A stretch of 64,000 bases of DNA from Rhodospirillales bacterium (GTDB taxonomy: Bacteria; Pseudomonadota; Alphaproteobacteria; Rhodospirillales; UBA2165), in NCBI GenBank assembly GCA_022823235.1, contig JAJDXO010000030.1:225762-289761 (forward strand), in the 5' to 3' direction. Both the position numbers and the translations under genes were made by a program. The notes under the pieces were generated by a model. That model saw nothing but the letters and a program-made list of their open reading frames with translations. It had not been told where the DNA came from and did no database searches. Below, piece by piece: positions 18,301 through 25,935 of this stretch. Numbering within the stretch: position 1 is the stretch's first letter; each line of letters starts with the position of its first letter.

Positions 18301-18335
18301 TCCATGCTACCCGAGAATGACGGAAATAGCCGGGG

Positions 18336-19316
18336 CTATTTCATCAGCATCATTTTAAGCTTTTCGGCCTCCATGGGCGCCTTCTTCTTGATGTCCATCC
18401 ACGGCGCCTCATTCACCAGCTGCAGGAACTTCTCGCGTTCCGCGCCGGTGAACTCGACCTTTTTGATGCCCTCCTTCATGATCGTTTCGTAACCCGCCTT
18501 CAGGTTGGCGTTCCAGCTGGCTTCGTAGGTGGCCGCATCGGCGGTACGCACAAAGTTGATTACCTTGGCCTGGGTTGCCGCGGGAACCTTGGCCCAGGAT
18601 TTCGGATTGGCCAGGAAGTGGAAGGTGGCGCGGTAGAAACCGGGCTCCACATAGGCGCCGACGACGCCCTTGTACTGCTCGGCGACACCCGAAACGCCGG
18701 TGACGAAGCCTTGCACCACGCCCCGCTCCATGGAGGTGTAGATTGCGGGCATCGGCAGCACCACCGGGTTGGCGCCGAGGGCGGCCATCGCCGGGCGGAT
18801 CGCCGGGAAGACGCGAATCTTCAGACCCTTGAAATCTTCGAGCTTTTTAATCGGCTCCTTCAAGAAGATGTGGAACCGAAGCTGAGAGACCGGCAGCTCG
18901 CCGATATAGACCAGGCCCTTAGCCTTGTGCAGTTCGGTCATGTAGTCGTGATAGCCGGTCGCCTTGATCTCCGCGTACTGCTTGTTGGAGTAGTTGGCGG
19001 TGCCGGACACGTTCAGGATGCCGTTGGCGTAGCTGGGGCTGGTGAGGGTCATATCGACCGAGCCCAGGCGCACGGCGTTGGGTTGCTTGAACTGCTTGAT
19101 AACTTCCGGACCGCCGCGGTGATCGATTTGGAACTCGCCCTTCATCTCCGCGTTCAGGCGTTTCATGAAGGCGTCGAATGTCCTCCCGATCGGCGTCGAA
19201 AGCGGCAGCATGGTGACGAGCTTCAACGTCACTTCGGCTGCGTTGGCTACCGGCGCCGTAAATACCGTCGCTCCCATGGCGATGGCGGCAGTCGTGGCAA
19301 TAAGTGTTTTCTTCAT
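18336..19316 (-). CDS. dctP: TRAP transporter periplasmic binding protein (DctP)
   Basis: 326-aa solute-binding protein. The start at MKKTLIATTAAIAMGATVF gives a Sec signal peptide cleaved after ANA near residue 26, and GGAGG sits just upstream. The mature part has the DctP features PLSTPIGRTFDAFMKRL, a conserved Arg in LKIRVFPAIRPAM (binds the substrate carboxylate in the family), and MERGVVQGFVTG. First gene of the TRAP operon, divergent from the oxygenase operon. Confidence 0.93.
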   Translation of the reverse strand: MKKTLIATTAAIAMGATVFTAPVANAAEVTLKLVTMLPLSTPIGRTFDAFMKRLNAEMKGEFQIDHRGGPEVIKQFKQPNAVRLGSVDMTLTSPSYANGILNVSGTANYSNKQYAEIKATGYHDYMTELHKAKGLVYIGELPVSQLRFHIFLKEPIKKLEDFKGLKIRVFPAIRPAMAALGANPVVLPMPAIYTSMERGVVQGFVTGVSGVAEQYKGVVGAYVEPGFYRATFHFLANPKSWAKVPAATQAKVINFVRTADAATYEASWNANLKAGYETIMKEGIKKVEFTGAEREKFLQLVNEAPWMDIKKKAPMEAEKLKMMLMK

Positions 19317-19385
19317 GGTGGGTTTCCTCCCTATCCCGAGGTCATGTGTTGATGTTGGCTTTGATGAGACGCGGCAGATTTTAAA

Positions 19386-19404
19386 AATCATTGTCATAAA
19401 AGGC
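19386..19404 (-). promoter_or_regulatory. Shared 19-bp element, copy upstream of the TRAP operon
   Basis: On the minus strand it reads GCCTTTTATGACAATGATT, 70 bp before the dctP start. It matches at 18 of 19 positions the element at 19603 that faces the oxygenase operon. Each copy has the same orientation relative to the operon it precedes. Confidence 0.6.
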
Positions 19405-19602
19405 ATATGAATTTATCCGCCGCCGATATTCGATTCCGTTATATCAAATCCGGATTAAACAATTCGGTTCGAACGAACCGCCGTCAAACTCTCAGCTTCT
19501 TGCTCTTAAATCAAGGGGTTGGCCCGGGGTTGAGCCGGCCGCCCCAGGAATCAGGGCATCTAATATAACGATCGGGAATAATCAGAGCCCCTTTTTTCAT
19601 AA

Positions 19603-19621
19603 GCCTTTTATGACAATCATT
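19603..19621 (+). promoter_or_regulatory. Shared 19-bp element, copy upstream of the Rieske operon
   Basis: GCCTTTTATGACAATCATT, inverted relative to the copy at 19386 and 199 bp away from it. It contains the palindrome ATGA-CAA-TCAT. It lies about 160 bp before the oxygenase start. Likely a regulator site or a promoter shared by both operons. Confidence 0.6.
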
Positions 19622-19778
19622 CTTAATATCGTCGCAATCGGGGAGGCGGTGAACGCCGGGCAACATAAGAAGATTGGCGCTTCTAGCGCCCGGGAGCGGC
19701 GGCATGCCGCGGTGAACGGACGATGCCCCGCCGCAATCCCGGACAACAGCGGCCCGAACAACAATGGATGGGAAAACG

Positions 19779-20834
19779 ATGTCGACATCTAGCGCGCTTC
19801 AGGATGGGCCGACCAGTGCCGAGGCGCTGGTCAACAGCGGCCTGAGAAATCTTTGGTACCCGGTCGCCCCGAGTTGGATGGTGCGGGAAGCACCGATCGG
19901 CGTCACCCGCCTCGGTGAGCGAATCGCCCTCTGGCGCGACCAAAACGGCGATGTGCACGCGGTCGAGGATCGCTGCCCCCACCGCGGCGCCCGGTTGTCT
20001 CTGGGCTGGAACGTCGGCGACCGGCTGCAATGCTGGTACCACGGCGTGCAGGTAGGAACCGACGGCACCGTTCTCGAGGTGCCCGCGCTGCCCGATTGCC
20101 CCATGAAGGGCCGGAAACTGAACCGGTCCTATGCGGTCAGGGAAATCCGCGGCGGCATCTTTCTTTATTTCGGCGATGCGGCACATCCGGAGCCCTGTGA
20201 ACTCGAGCTTCCGGAAGAACTGACCGACGAAGACAAACACGGGGCCATTCTCTGCACCGCAACCTGGAACACCAACTATCGCTATGCCATCGAAAATGTC
20301 ATGGATCCCATGCACGGCGCCTACCTGCACCGGGAATCCCACTCCATGTCGGAAGGCTCCGAGATCGCCAAGTTTACCGCCCGCAATACGGACCAGGGCT
20401 ATGTTTTCGAGAAAGAAGGCCAGACGGGGGTCAACTTCGACTGGGTCGAGTTCGGCCAATCCGGTGCCGACTGGTTCCGGTTGACCATCCCGTATCCCCC
20501 AAAGTCGGGCCCGGGCGGCCATTTCGGCATCATCGGGTTTGCGACACCCGTGGACGAAACCCACACTCAGGTGTTTTTCTGGCGGACCCGCGAGGTGTCC
20601 GGGTGGCTTCGGGATATGTGGCACTTCCTCTATCGGATGCGGTTCGAGAAACGCCACTGGGATGTGTTGGAGCAGGATCGCGTTGTCCTCGAAGCGATGT
20701 CCGATGACGCGCGGGAACACGAAAACCTTTATCAGCACGACGGCGGAGTGACCCGCCTCCGGCAGATTTTGCACCGGGCCGCCGAGGCACAGGTCAAGGA
20801 ACTGGCGGAAGCGCACGCCCAAGCGGCCGAGTAG
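19779..20834 (+). CDS. Rieske non-heme iron ring-hydroxylating oxygenase, alpha-type subunit
   Basis: 351-aa oxygenase. The Rieske [2Fe-2S] ligands are C66/H68 (CPHRGA) and C85/H88 (CWYHG). The mononuclear iron motif N-x2-D-x3-4-H-x4-H is read as N173, D176, H179 and H184 in ENVMDPMHGAYLH. The size fits the short single-subunit phthalate/vanillate group rather than the naphthalene type. No beta subunit or reductase is encoded nearby, so electrons must come from elsewhere. ATG 19764 is an alternative start. First gene of a nine-gene operon. Confidence 0.9.
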   Translation: MSTSSALQDGPTSAEALVNSGLRNLWYPVAPSWMVREAPIGVTRLGERIALWRDQNGDVHAVEDRCPHRGARLSLGWNVGDRLQCWYHGVQVGTDGTVLEVPALPDCPMKGRKLNRSYAVREIRGGIFLYFGDAAHPEPCELELPEELTDEDKHGAILCTATWNTNYRYAIENVMDPMHGAYLHRESHSMSEGSEIAKFTARNTDQGYVFEKEGQTGVNFDWVEFGQSGADWFRLTIPYPPKSGPGGHFGIIGFATPVDETHTQVFFWRTREVSGWLRDMWHFLYRMRFEKRHWDVLEQDRVVLEAMSDDAREHENLYQHDGGVTRLRQILHRAAEAQVKELAEAHAQAAE

Positions 20835-20844
20835 GGAGAGGATC

Positions 20845-21144
20845 ATGTCCGACGCATTCAATCCATGGCTGGCCGCCAAGCGGCGCAACAAGGGCGACGA
20901 AGGCACGGTTCTGCCTGTCGACAGCTCGCAAAACGTCCTACATCAGACGCGCAGCCGGGTTCCCACCGACTATGAGGAATCGCTCGCCGATGCCCTCGAG
21001 GACATTTTTGCCGCGGGACATCACGAACTCCCGGAGATCGTCGCCAAGCTGAACGAATCCACTGTTCCGGCGCCGGGCGGCGTTGCGTGGACCGAGGGTT
21101 CGTTCAAACAGGAGATGAGCCGGCTCGCGACCGATACCAATTGA
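20845..21144 (+). CDS. Small recombinase-like helix domain protein
   Basis: 99-aa protein directly after the oxygenase with a GGGAGAGGATC ribosome site. Its second half (EIVAKLNESTVPAPGGVAWTEGSFKQEMSRL) resembles the small helical segment found in serine recombinases, but the catalytic recombinase domain is absent. Similar small proteins accompany Rieske oxygenases in other genomes. It may be an accessory or assembly partner of the oxygenase rather than a DNA enzyme; the function is unknown. Confidence 0.7.
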   Translation: MSDAFNPWLAAKRRNKGDEGTVLPVDSSQNVLHQTRSRVPTDYEESLADALEDIFAAGHHELPEIVAKLNESTVPAPGGVAWTEGSFKQEMSRLATDTN

Positions 21145-21191
21145 GGGGATGCCCCCGGGCTCCCGCAACCCATGGCGGAACATGACCGGCA

Positions 21192-21944
21192 ATGACGGCG
21201 ATCGTCGATCTTTCGGACAAACGCATCCTGATCACGGGCGGTGCGCGGGGCCTTGGCCGGGCCTTCGCGGAGGCCGCCCATGGGGCTGGCGCCAATTTGG
21301 TGATTGCCGATATTCTGGAAGACCAGGGGCGGGCCGCGGCATCGGAACTCTCGGGAGCCAATTTCTCGACGCTCGACCTTGCCGATCCGAATTCGGTGAT
21401 CCGTTGCATGGAAGACGCCATATCGGCGCTGGGCGGACTGGACGGCTTGGTCAATTGCGGGGCCGTCGCGACGGGAATCGGCGGACCGTCGATGACCGAG
21501 ATCGACATCGAAACATGGGACCGCGTCATGAGCGTCAACGTTCGCGGGACCTGGCTGATGAGCCGTGCCGCGGTGCCCCATCTGGAAGCGGCGGGCGGCG
21601 GCAAAATCGTCAACATCGCGTCGGACACGGCGCTCTGGGGCGCGCCGGCCCTCATGCACTACGTGGCGTCGAAGGGCGCGGTCATCTCAATGACCCGTTC
21701 CATGGCCCGGGAGCTGGGCAACAAGGGGATCGCGGTCAACTCGGTGGCGCCCGGGCTCACGTTGGTCGAGGCCACCGAATATGTGCCGGACGAGCGGAAA
21801 CGGAATTACATCGATGGACGGGCGATGAACCGGCCGCAGCACCCGGACGATGTGACCGGTGCGGTTCTGTTCCTGCTATCCGACGGCGCCAGCTTCATAA
21901 CCGGCCAGTGCCTGCCGGTAAACGGCGGATACGTCCTGAACTAG
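21192..21944 (+). CDS. Short-chain dehydrogenase (canonical SDR)
   Basis: 250-aa NAD(P)-dependent SDR. The cofactor glycine motif is TGGARGLG near residues 15-22. The active site is intact: Ser in NIASDTALW and Tyr-x-x-x-Lys in HYVASKGA near residue 157. The usual NNAG is NCGAVA here. In this setting it could oxidise a cis-dihydrodiol made by the Rieske enzyme, which is inference from position. Confidence 0.88.
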   Translation: MTAIVDLSDKRILITGGARGLGRAFAEAAHGAGANLVIADILEDQGRAAASELSGANFSTLDLADPNSVIRCMEDAISALGGLDGLVNCGAVATGIGGPSMTEIDIETWDRVMSVNVRGTWLMSRAAVPHLEAAGGGKIVNIASDTALWGAPALMHYVASKGAVISMTRSMARELGNKGIAVNSVAPGLTLVEATEYVPDERKRNYIDGRAMNRPQHPDDVTGAVLFLLSDGASFITGQCLPVNGGYVLN

Positions 21945-21975
21945 CGAACGCACTTTTCCGGAGGAGACAAGAACA

Positions 21976-22521
21976 ATGCCTGACGCAACCGAAGTGATGA
22001 CCGACGATGTGTCGGTCCCCCGTCCCGAGGGGGCGAGCCTGGAAGAATGGCTGACCACGCGGATTGCCCGTTACGCGACCCGCACCCTCGATTGGGACGC
22101 GCTCAAGTTCCAAGCCGACTATGATCCCAAGTACCGGCGCTCCCAGATGCGCTATGTGGGCACGGGCGGAACCGGTATCGAGAATGACGAAAATACCGTG
22201 CCGGCGGAGCATTTCACCTTCTCGACCATGGTGCTGCCGGCGGGCTGCGAAGGGCCTCTTCACATTCACCGGGATGTGGAGGAGGTGTTCTTCATCCTCA
22301 GGGGCAGCAAGATCAAGCTGATGTTCCATACCGAAGACAAGTCGGAACAATGGGAGACCCACCTCGGCGAACGGGACCTGATCTCCGTTCCGGCCGGCGT
22401 CTACCGCGGTCTGGTCAATGAGGGCCAGGAAGAGGCGCTGATGTGCGTCATGCTGGGCGCCAAGATACCGGCCACGCCCACCTATCCCGACGATCACCCG
22501 GTCTCGAAGCTCAAACGCTAA
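21976..22521 (+). CDS. Cupin-domain protein
   Basis: 181 aa, single cupin barrel. Motif 1 is seen as GPLHIHRDVEEVFFILRG (about residues 94-111) with metal ligands H-x-H-x4-E. Motif 2 is degenerate around DLISVPAGVYRGLVN. It follows an N-terminal helix-rich segment of about 60 residues. Could be a small dioxygenase, isomerase or sensor for the pathway intermediate. Clear ribosome site GGAGGAGA upstream. Confidence 0.8.
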   Translation: MPDATEVMTDDVSVPRPEGASLEEWLTTRIARYATRTLDWDALKFQADYDPKYRRSQMRYVGTGGTGIENDENTVPAEHFTFSTMVLPAGCEGPLHIHRDVEEVFFILRGSKIKLMFHTEDKSEQWETHLGERDLISVPAGVYRGLVNEGQEEALMCVMLGAKIPATPTYPDDHPVSKLKR

Positions 22522-22551
22522 CCGGGTTCCAAGGGGAACGAGGGGAAGTCC

Positions 22552-23364
22552 ATGAAGGAAGTCCGGGTGGGACTGATCGGCTACGGCGGCATCGTTCGCA
22601 AGGTGCTTGCCGAACTGCCGCGAGTCGCGGGGCGCGGTATCGGCGTTACGGGCGTACTCGTGCGGCCGGGGCGTTGTGACGCCGCCCGCCAGGCATTGGG
22701 CGACGGGGTGCCGCTCTACGAAACCCTGGACTCCTTTGTCGCCGCCGGGCCCACCATCGTTGCGGAATGCGCGGGGCACACGGCGGTCGACGATTACGGT
22801 GAGGCCATCCTCCGGGCGGGCATCGATCTGATGGTGGTGTCGATCGGCTCGCTTTCCGACCGGGATCGCCATGAGCGTTTGGTGCGCGCCGCCCGGGAGG
22901 GAGGTGCACACCTGATCCTGCCCTCGGGCGCCATCGGGGCCGTCGACGCGCTTTCGGCGGCGCGGATCGCGGGTCTGACCAGCGTCACCTACCGGTCCCG
23001 CAAACCGCCGGCGGCCTGGATGGGAACGCCCGCGGAATCGTTATGCGACCTCGGCAATCTCAGTTCGGCGACGACCTTCTATCAGGGCGACGCCCGGGAC
23101 GCGGCGCGGCTGTATCCAAAGAACGCCAATGTGGCGGCTACGGTTGCGCTGGCCGGCATCGGGTTCGACGATACGCAGGTCGAGCTGTGCGCCGATCCGA
23201 CCACCGACTGCAATATCCATGAGATCGAAGCGGAAGGCGTGGCCGGTTCGTTCAGGATCGAGCTCAAGGGCAATCCGATCCCCGAAAACCTGAAGACATC
23301 CATGTTGACCGCCCTCAGCGTTGCCCGCGGATTGGCCAACATGGCGGCGACGACGGTTATCTGA
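22552..23364 (+). CDS. Aspartate dehydrogenase-like oxidoreductase (NadX family)
   Basis: 270-aa Rossmann protein starting VRVGLIGYGGIVRKV. The family shows as an internal SIGSLSD, LPSGAIGAVDAL near residues 122-133, and a C-terminal DCNIHEIEAEG...SFRIELKGNPIPEN. NadX-type enzymes interconvert aspartate and iminoaspartate or oxaloacetate. No nadA or nadC is adjacent, and the surrounding genes are catabolic, so an amine or imine of a pathway intermediate is a plausible substrate. Confidence 0.8.
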   Translation: MKEVRVGLIGYGGIVRKVLAELPRVAGRGIGVTGVLVRPGRCDAARQALGDGVPLYETLDSFVAAGPTIVAECAGHTAVDDYGEAILRAGIDLMVVSIGSLSDRDRHERLVRAAREGGAHLILPSGAIGAVDALSAARIAGLTSVTYRSRKPPAAWMGTPAESLCDLGNLSSATTFYQGDARDAARLYPKNANVAATVALAGIGFDDTQVELCADPTTDCNIHEIEAEGVAGSFRIELKGNPIPENLKTSMLTALSVARGLANMAATTVI

Positions 23365-23383
23365 ATTCTTGGAGTACAAATCA

Positions 23384-24307
23384 GTGGCCATCACCGGAAT
23401 AGACGCCATCACCTACGGCGTCACCAACATGGACAAATGCCGGCGGTTCCTTGCCGACTGGGGTCTGAAACGGCTGCGCGCAAGCGATGCCGGCGCGGCC
23501 TACGAGACCCTGGACGGCAGTCAGGTGATCATCAAACCGCTGGGCGACAAATCGTTGCCCAAGGCCATTTGCCGGGGCGCCACGGCCCGCGAGGTTGTCT
23601 GGGGCGTCTCCTCCAGGGCCGAACTCGATCGCCTGCGGCGGTCATTGGCGGCCAATGGAATCGAGTTTGCCGAGAAGGCCGGGACCTTGCGGTGCGCGGA
23701 CCCGGCGGGCCTGGGGCTCGGCTTTCGCCTGAGCAGGAAACGCAAAGTCAAGGTGCGCGGCACGCCGATGAACATGGTCGGTGACCGGGCGCGAATCGAC
23801 AGGGCGAGCACGTTCTATGACCGGGCCCGGCCGGTTTCGCTGGGCCACGCGGTCTTCAATGTCCCCGCCCTCGAACCGGCGGAGCGCTTCTACCGGGAAG
23901 TGCTGGGGTTTCACCTGTCCGACCGATATCCGGGAGATGCGGTGTTTCTCCGCTGCAGGCCGGAAGGTGAGCACCACAATCTCTTTCTGCTCGAGACGAA
24001 GGACGGCAGCGCCAGCCTCAATCATGTGGCATTCGAGGTGCGCGACCTTCATGAGATTTTCGGCGGCGGTCTCCATATCGCGAGGAAAGGCTGGAAGACC
24101 GCCATAGGACCCGGACGGCATCCCATTTCGTCGGCCTACTTCTGGTACGTGGAAAATCCGTGCGGCGGGCTGATCGAATACTACTCCGACGTCGATTACG
24201 TCACCGAAAGGTGGAAGCCCCGCGACTGCGCCCGGACGCCGGAGAATTTCGCCGAATGGGCGGTCGCCGGCGGCATAGACGCGGCCACCCGCCGGCAAAA
24301 GATGTAA
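23384..24307 (+). CDS. VOC-family extradiol dioxygenase-like protein
   Basis: 307 aa, two vicinal-oxygen-chelate modules. The C-terminal module holds the expected metal ligands: His in SLGHAVFNV, His in LNHVAFEV and Glu in GGLIEYYSD. This triad is the one used by catechol 2,3-dioxygenase-type enzymes. The GTG start at 23384 is fixed by GGAG nine bases upstream; an extended form would overlap the previous gene. Likely ring-cleaving step of the operon's pathway. Confidence 0.82.
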   Translation: MAITGIDAITYGVTNMDKCRRFLADWGLKRLRASDAGAAYETLDGSQVIIKPLGDKSLPKAICRGATAREVVWGVSSRAELDRLRRSLAANGIEFAEKAGTLRCADPAGLGLGFRLSRKRKVKVRGTPMNMVGDRARIDRASTFYDRARPVSLGHAVFNVPALEPAERFYREVLGFHLSDRYPGDAVFLRCRPEGEHHNLFLLETKDGSASLNHVAFEVRDLHEIFGGGLHIARKGWKTAIGPGRHPISSAYFWYVENPCGGLIEYYSDVDYVTERWKPRDCARTPENFAEWAVAGGIDAATRRQKM

Positions 24308-24319
24308 GCGATTCGCGCC

Positions 24320-25141
24320 GTGACGATCCTCATGGACATGCCGCCGCCCAGGACCACCGATGCCGGCGGGCTCGAAATCTCCTACTACGACATGGGCCGT
24401 GGGGGCGCCGTCCTGCTGCTGCACGGCATAGGGTCCAACGGGTCCGGCTGGTCCGGTCAATTCGCCGCACTTTCGGCGCATCATCGGGTGATTGCCTGGG
24501 ACGCGCCCGGTTACGGCGGTTCTCAGCCGCTGCCCGCCCTGGCACCGGCGGCGGACGGCTATGCCGACGCACTTGCCGACTTCCTGGATGCTCTGGGCAT
24601 CGTGTCCTGCTCTCTCATCGGTCATTCCCTCGGCGCCCTGATGGCGGCTTCCTTCGCCGCGCGCCATCCAGGCAAACTCGACCGCCTGGTCCTTGCCAGT
24701 TGCGCGCTTGGTTATGGAAGCACCGCCGAGGCCGATTACCCGGACACCATCCGCGGCCGGCTGGCGGACATTCGGGAACTGGGCCCCAAGGGCCTTGCGG
24801 AGAAACGCTCGTCGCGGCTTCTGACCGAACGGGCCGGCCTGGAACTCAGGGCCCGCATCAAGGAAACCATGGCCGAAGTTACGCCGGAGGGCTACGAGGC
24901 GGCGACACATATGCTGGCGCGGTCCGATATATTCGCCGACACGCCGGGCATTCGGTGCCCGACGCTCGTGCTCTGCGGGGATGAGGACGTGATCACGCCC
25001 GACGAGGGCGGCAAGCGGGTGGCCGCCGAAATAGAGGGTGCGCGATATGTCGGCCTCGCCGAACTCGGTCATGCCTGCTATGTGGAAGGGCCGGACGTTT
25101 TCAACGATGCCGTTCAAGCTTTCCTGAAGGAGCTCGATTAG
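24320..25141 (+). CDS. Alpha/beta hydrolase, possible ring-cleavage product hydrolase
   Basis: 273 aa. Oxyanion segment LLHGIGSNGSGW, nucleophile Ser in IGHSLGA near residue 98, acid Asp in CGDEDVITP and His in LGHACYVEGP. The pattern and length match MhpC/BphD-like C-C hydrolases and general esterases; the neighbouring VOC gene favours the former. GTG at 24320 is used here, ATG 24332 is an alternative. Confidence 0.83.
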   Translation: MTILMDMPPPRTTDAGGLEISYYDMGRGGAVLLLHGIGSNGSGWSGQFAALSAHHRVIAWDAPGYGGSQPLPALAPAADGYADALADFLDALGIVSCSLIGHSLGALMAASFAARHPGKLDRLVLASCALGYGSTAEADYPDTIRGRLADIRELGPKGLAEKRSSRLLTERAGLELRARIKETMAEVTPEGYEAATHMLARSDIFADTPGIRCPTLVLCGDEDVITPDEGGKRVAAEIEGARYVGLAELGHACYVEGPDVFNDAVQAFLKELD

Positions 25142-25143
25142 AC

Positions 25144-25935
25144 ATGGATTTGGGATTTACCGACCGGGTCGCGGTGGTGACCGGGGGCTCTTCGGGGATC
25201 GGCCTCGCCACCGTCGGGGCGCTGCTCGACGAAGGAGCGAAGGTGGCTTTTTTCGCCCGCGACGAAGCCCGGCTGAATGGGGCACTGGATTCGCTCAAGG
25301 CAGTCCACGGAGACCGGGTTCACGCCGAGCCTTGTGACGTGCTGGACAAGGACGCGGTCGCCGGGTTTCGCGACTCCGTCGCCCGGACTTTCGGCAATGC
25401 GGATATCTTGATCAACAATGCCGGCCAGGCCCGCTGGGCGACCTTCGCCGAAGCCACGGACGACGATTGGCGGGCGGAACTGGAGCTCAAATACTTCAGC
25501 GTCATCAATCCGATCCGGGCGTTTCTGCCCGATCTCGAAGCATCCGAGGCGGGCGCCGTCGTCATGGTGAATTCGCTTCTCGCCCGTCAGCCGGAGCCGC
25601 ACCTGGTGGCCACCTCCTCGGCCCGGGCCGGAATTCTGAACTTGGTGAAATCCCTCAGCACCGAATTCGCGCCGAAGGGAATTCGGGTGAATTCCATCCT
25701 GGTCGGGACCATCGTCACCGGCCAGTGGGAAGACCGCTTCAAGACGCGGGCGCCCGAGGGTGTCTCCATGGACGAATGGGTCGAGGGCCTGGCAAGGGAC
25801 CGGGGCATCCCGCTTGCCCGTTTCGGCAAGCCCGAGGAAGCCGCCGCCGCGGTTCTGTTCCTGGCGTCCAGCCGGGCCTCGTACATTACCGGCGTGCAGA
25901 TGGAAGTCGCCGGAGGAGTATCCCGCTTTGTCTGA
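25144..25935 (+). CDS. SDR-family protein lacking the catalytic Tyr and Lys
   Basis: 263 aa with an intact cofactor motif TGGSSGIG and NNAG (INNAGQARW). Where classical SDRs have Y-x-x-x-K it reads T-S-S-A-R (in VATSSARAGILNL), so both the proton donor and the Lys are replaced. Related proteins with TSAAR-type sites are common, suggesting a real subfamily with altered or lost chemistry. Starts 2 bp after the hydrolase stop; its own stop overlaps the next gene. Confidence 0.85.
   Translation: MDLGFTDRVAVVTGGSSGIGLATVGALLDEGAKVAFFARDEARLNGALDSLKAVHGDRVHAEPCDVLDKDAVAGFRDSVARTFGNADILINNAGQARWATFAEATDDDWRAELELKYFSVINPIRAFLPDLEASEAGAVVMVNSLLARQPEPHLVATSSARAGILNLVKSLSTEFAPKGIRVNSILVGTIVTGQWEDRFKTRAPEGVSMDEWVEGLARDRGIPLARFGKPEEAAAAVLFLASSRASYITGVQMEVAGGVSRFV

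Larger units (their letters stand above)
19317..19763. other. Divergent intergenic region of TRAP and Rieske operons
   Basis: About 450 bp without a convincing gene. It is AT-richer than its surroundings and carries the two inverted copies of a 19-bp element. Short open frames here have no recognisable similarity. It most likely holds both operon promoters; no dedicated regulator gene adjoins it. Confidence 0.7.

Noticed and set aside
20845..21144. Truncated serine recombinase (mobile element)
   Set aside because: Only the helical segment resembles recombinases, the gene has its own ribosome site and fits tightly in the oxygenase operon.
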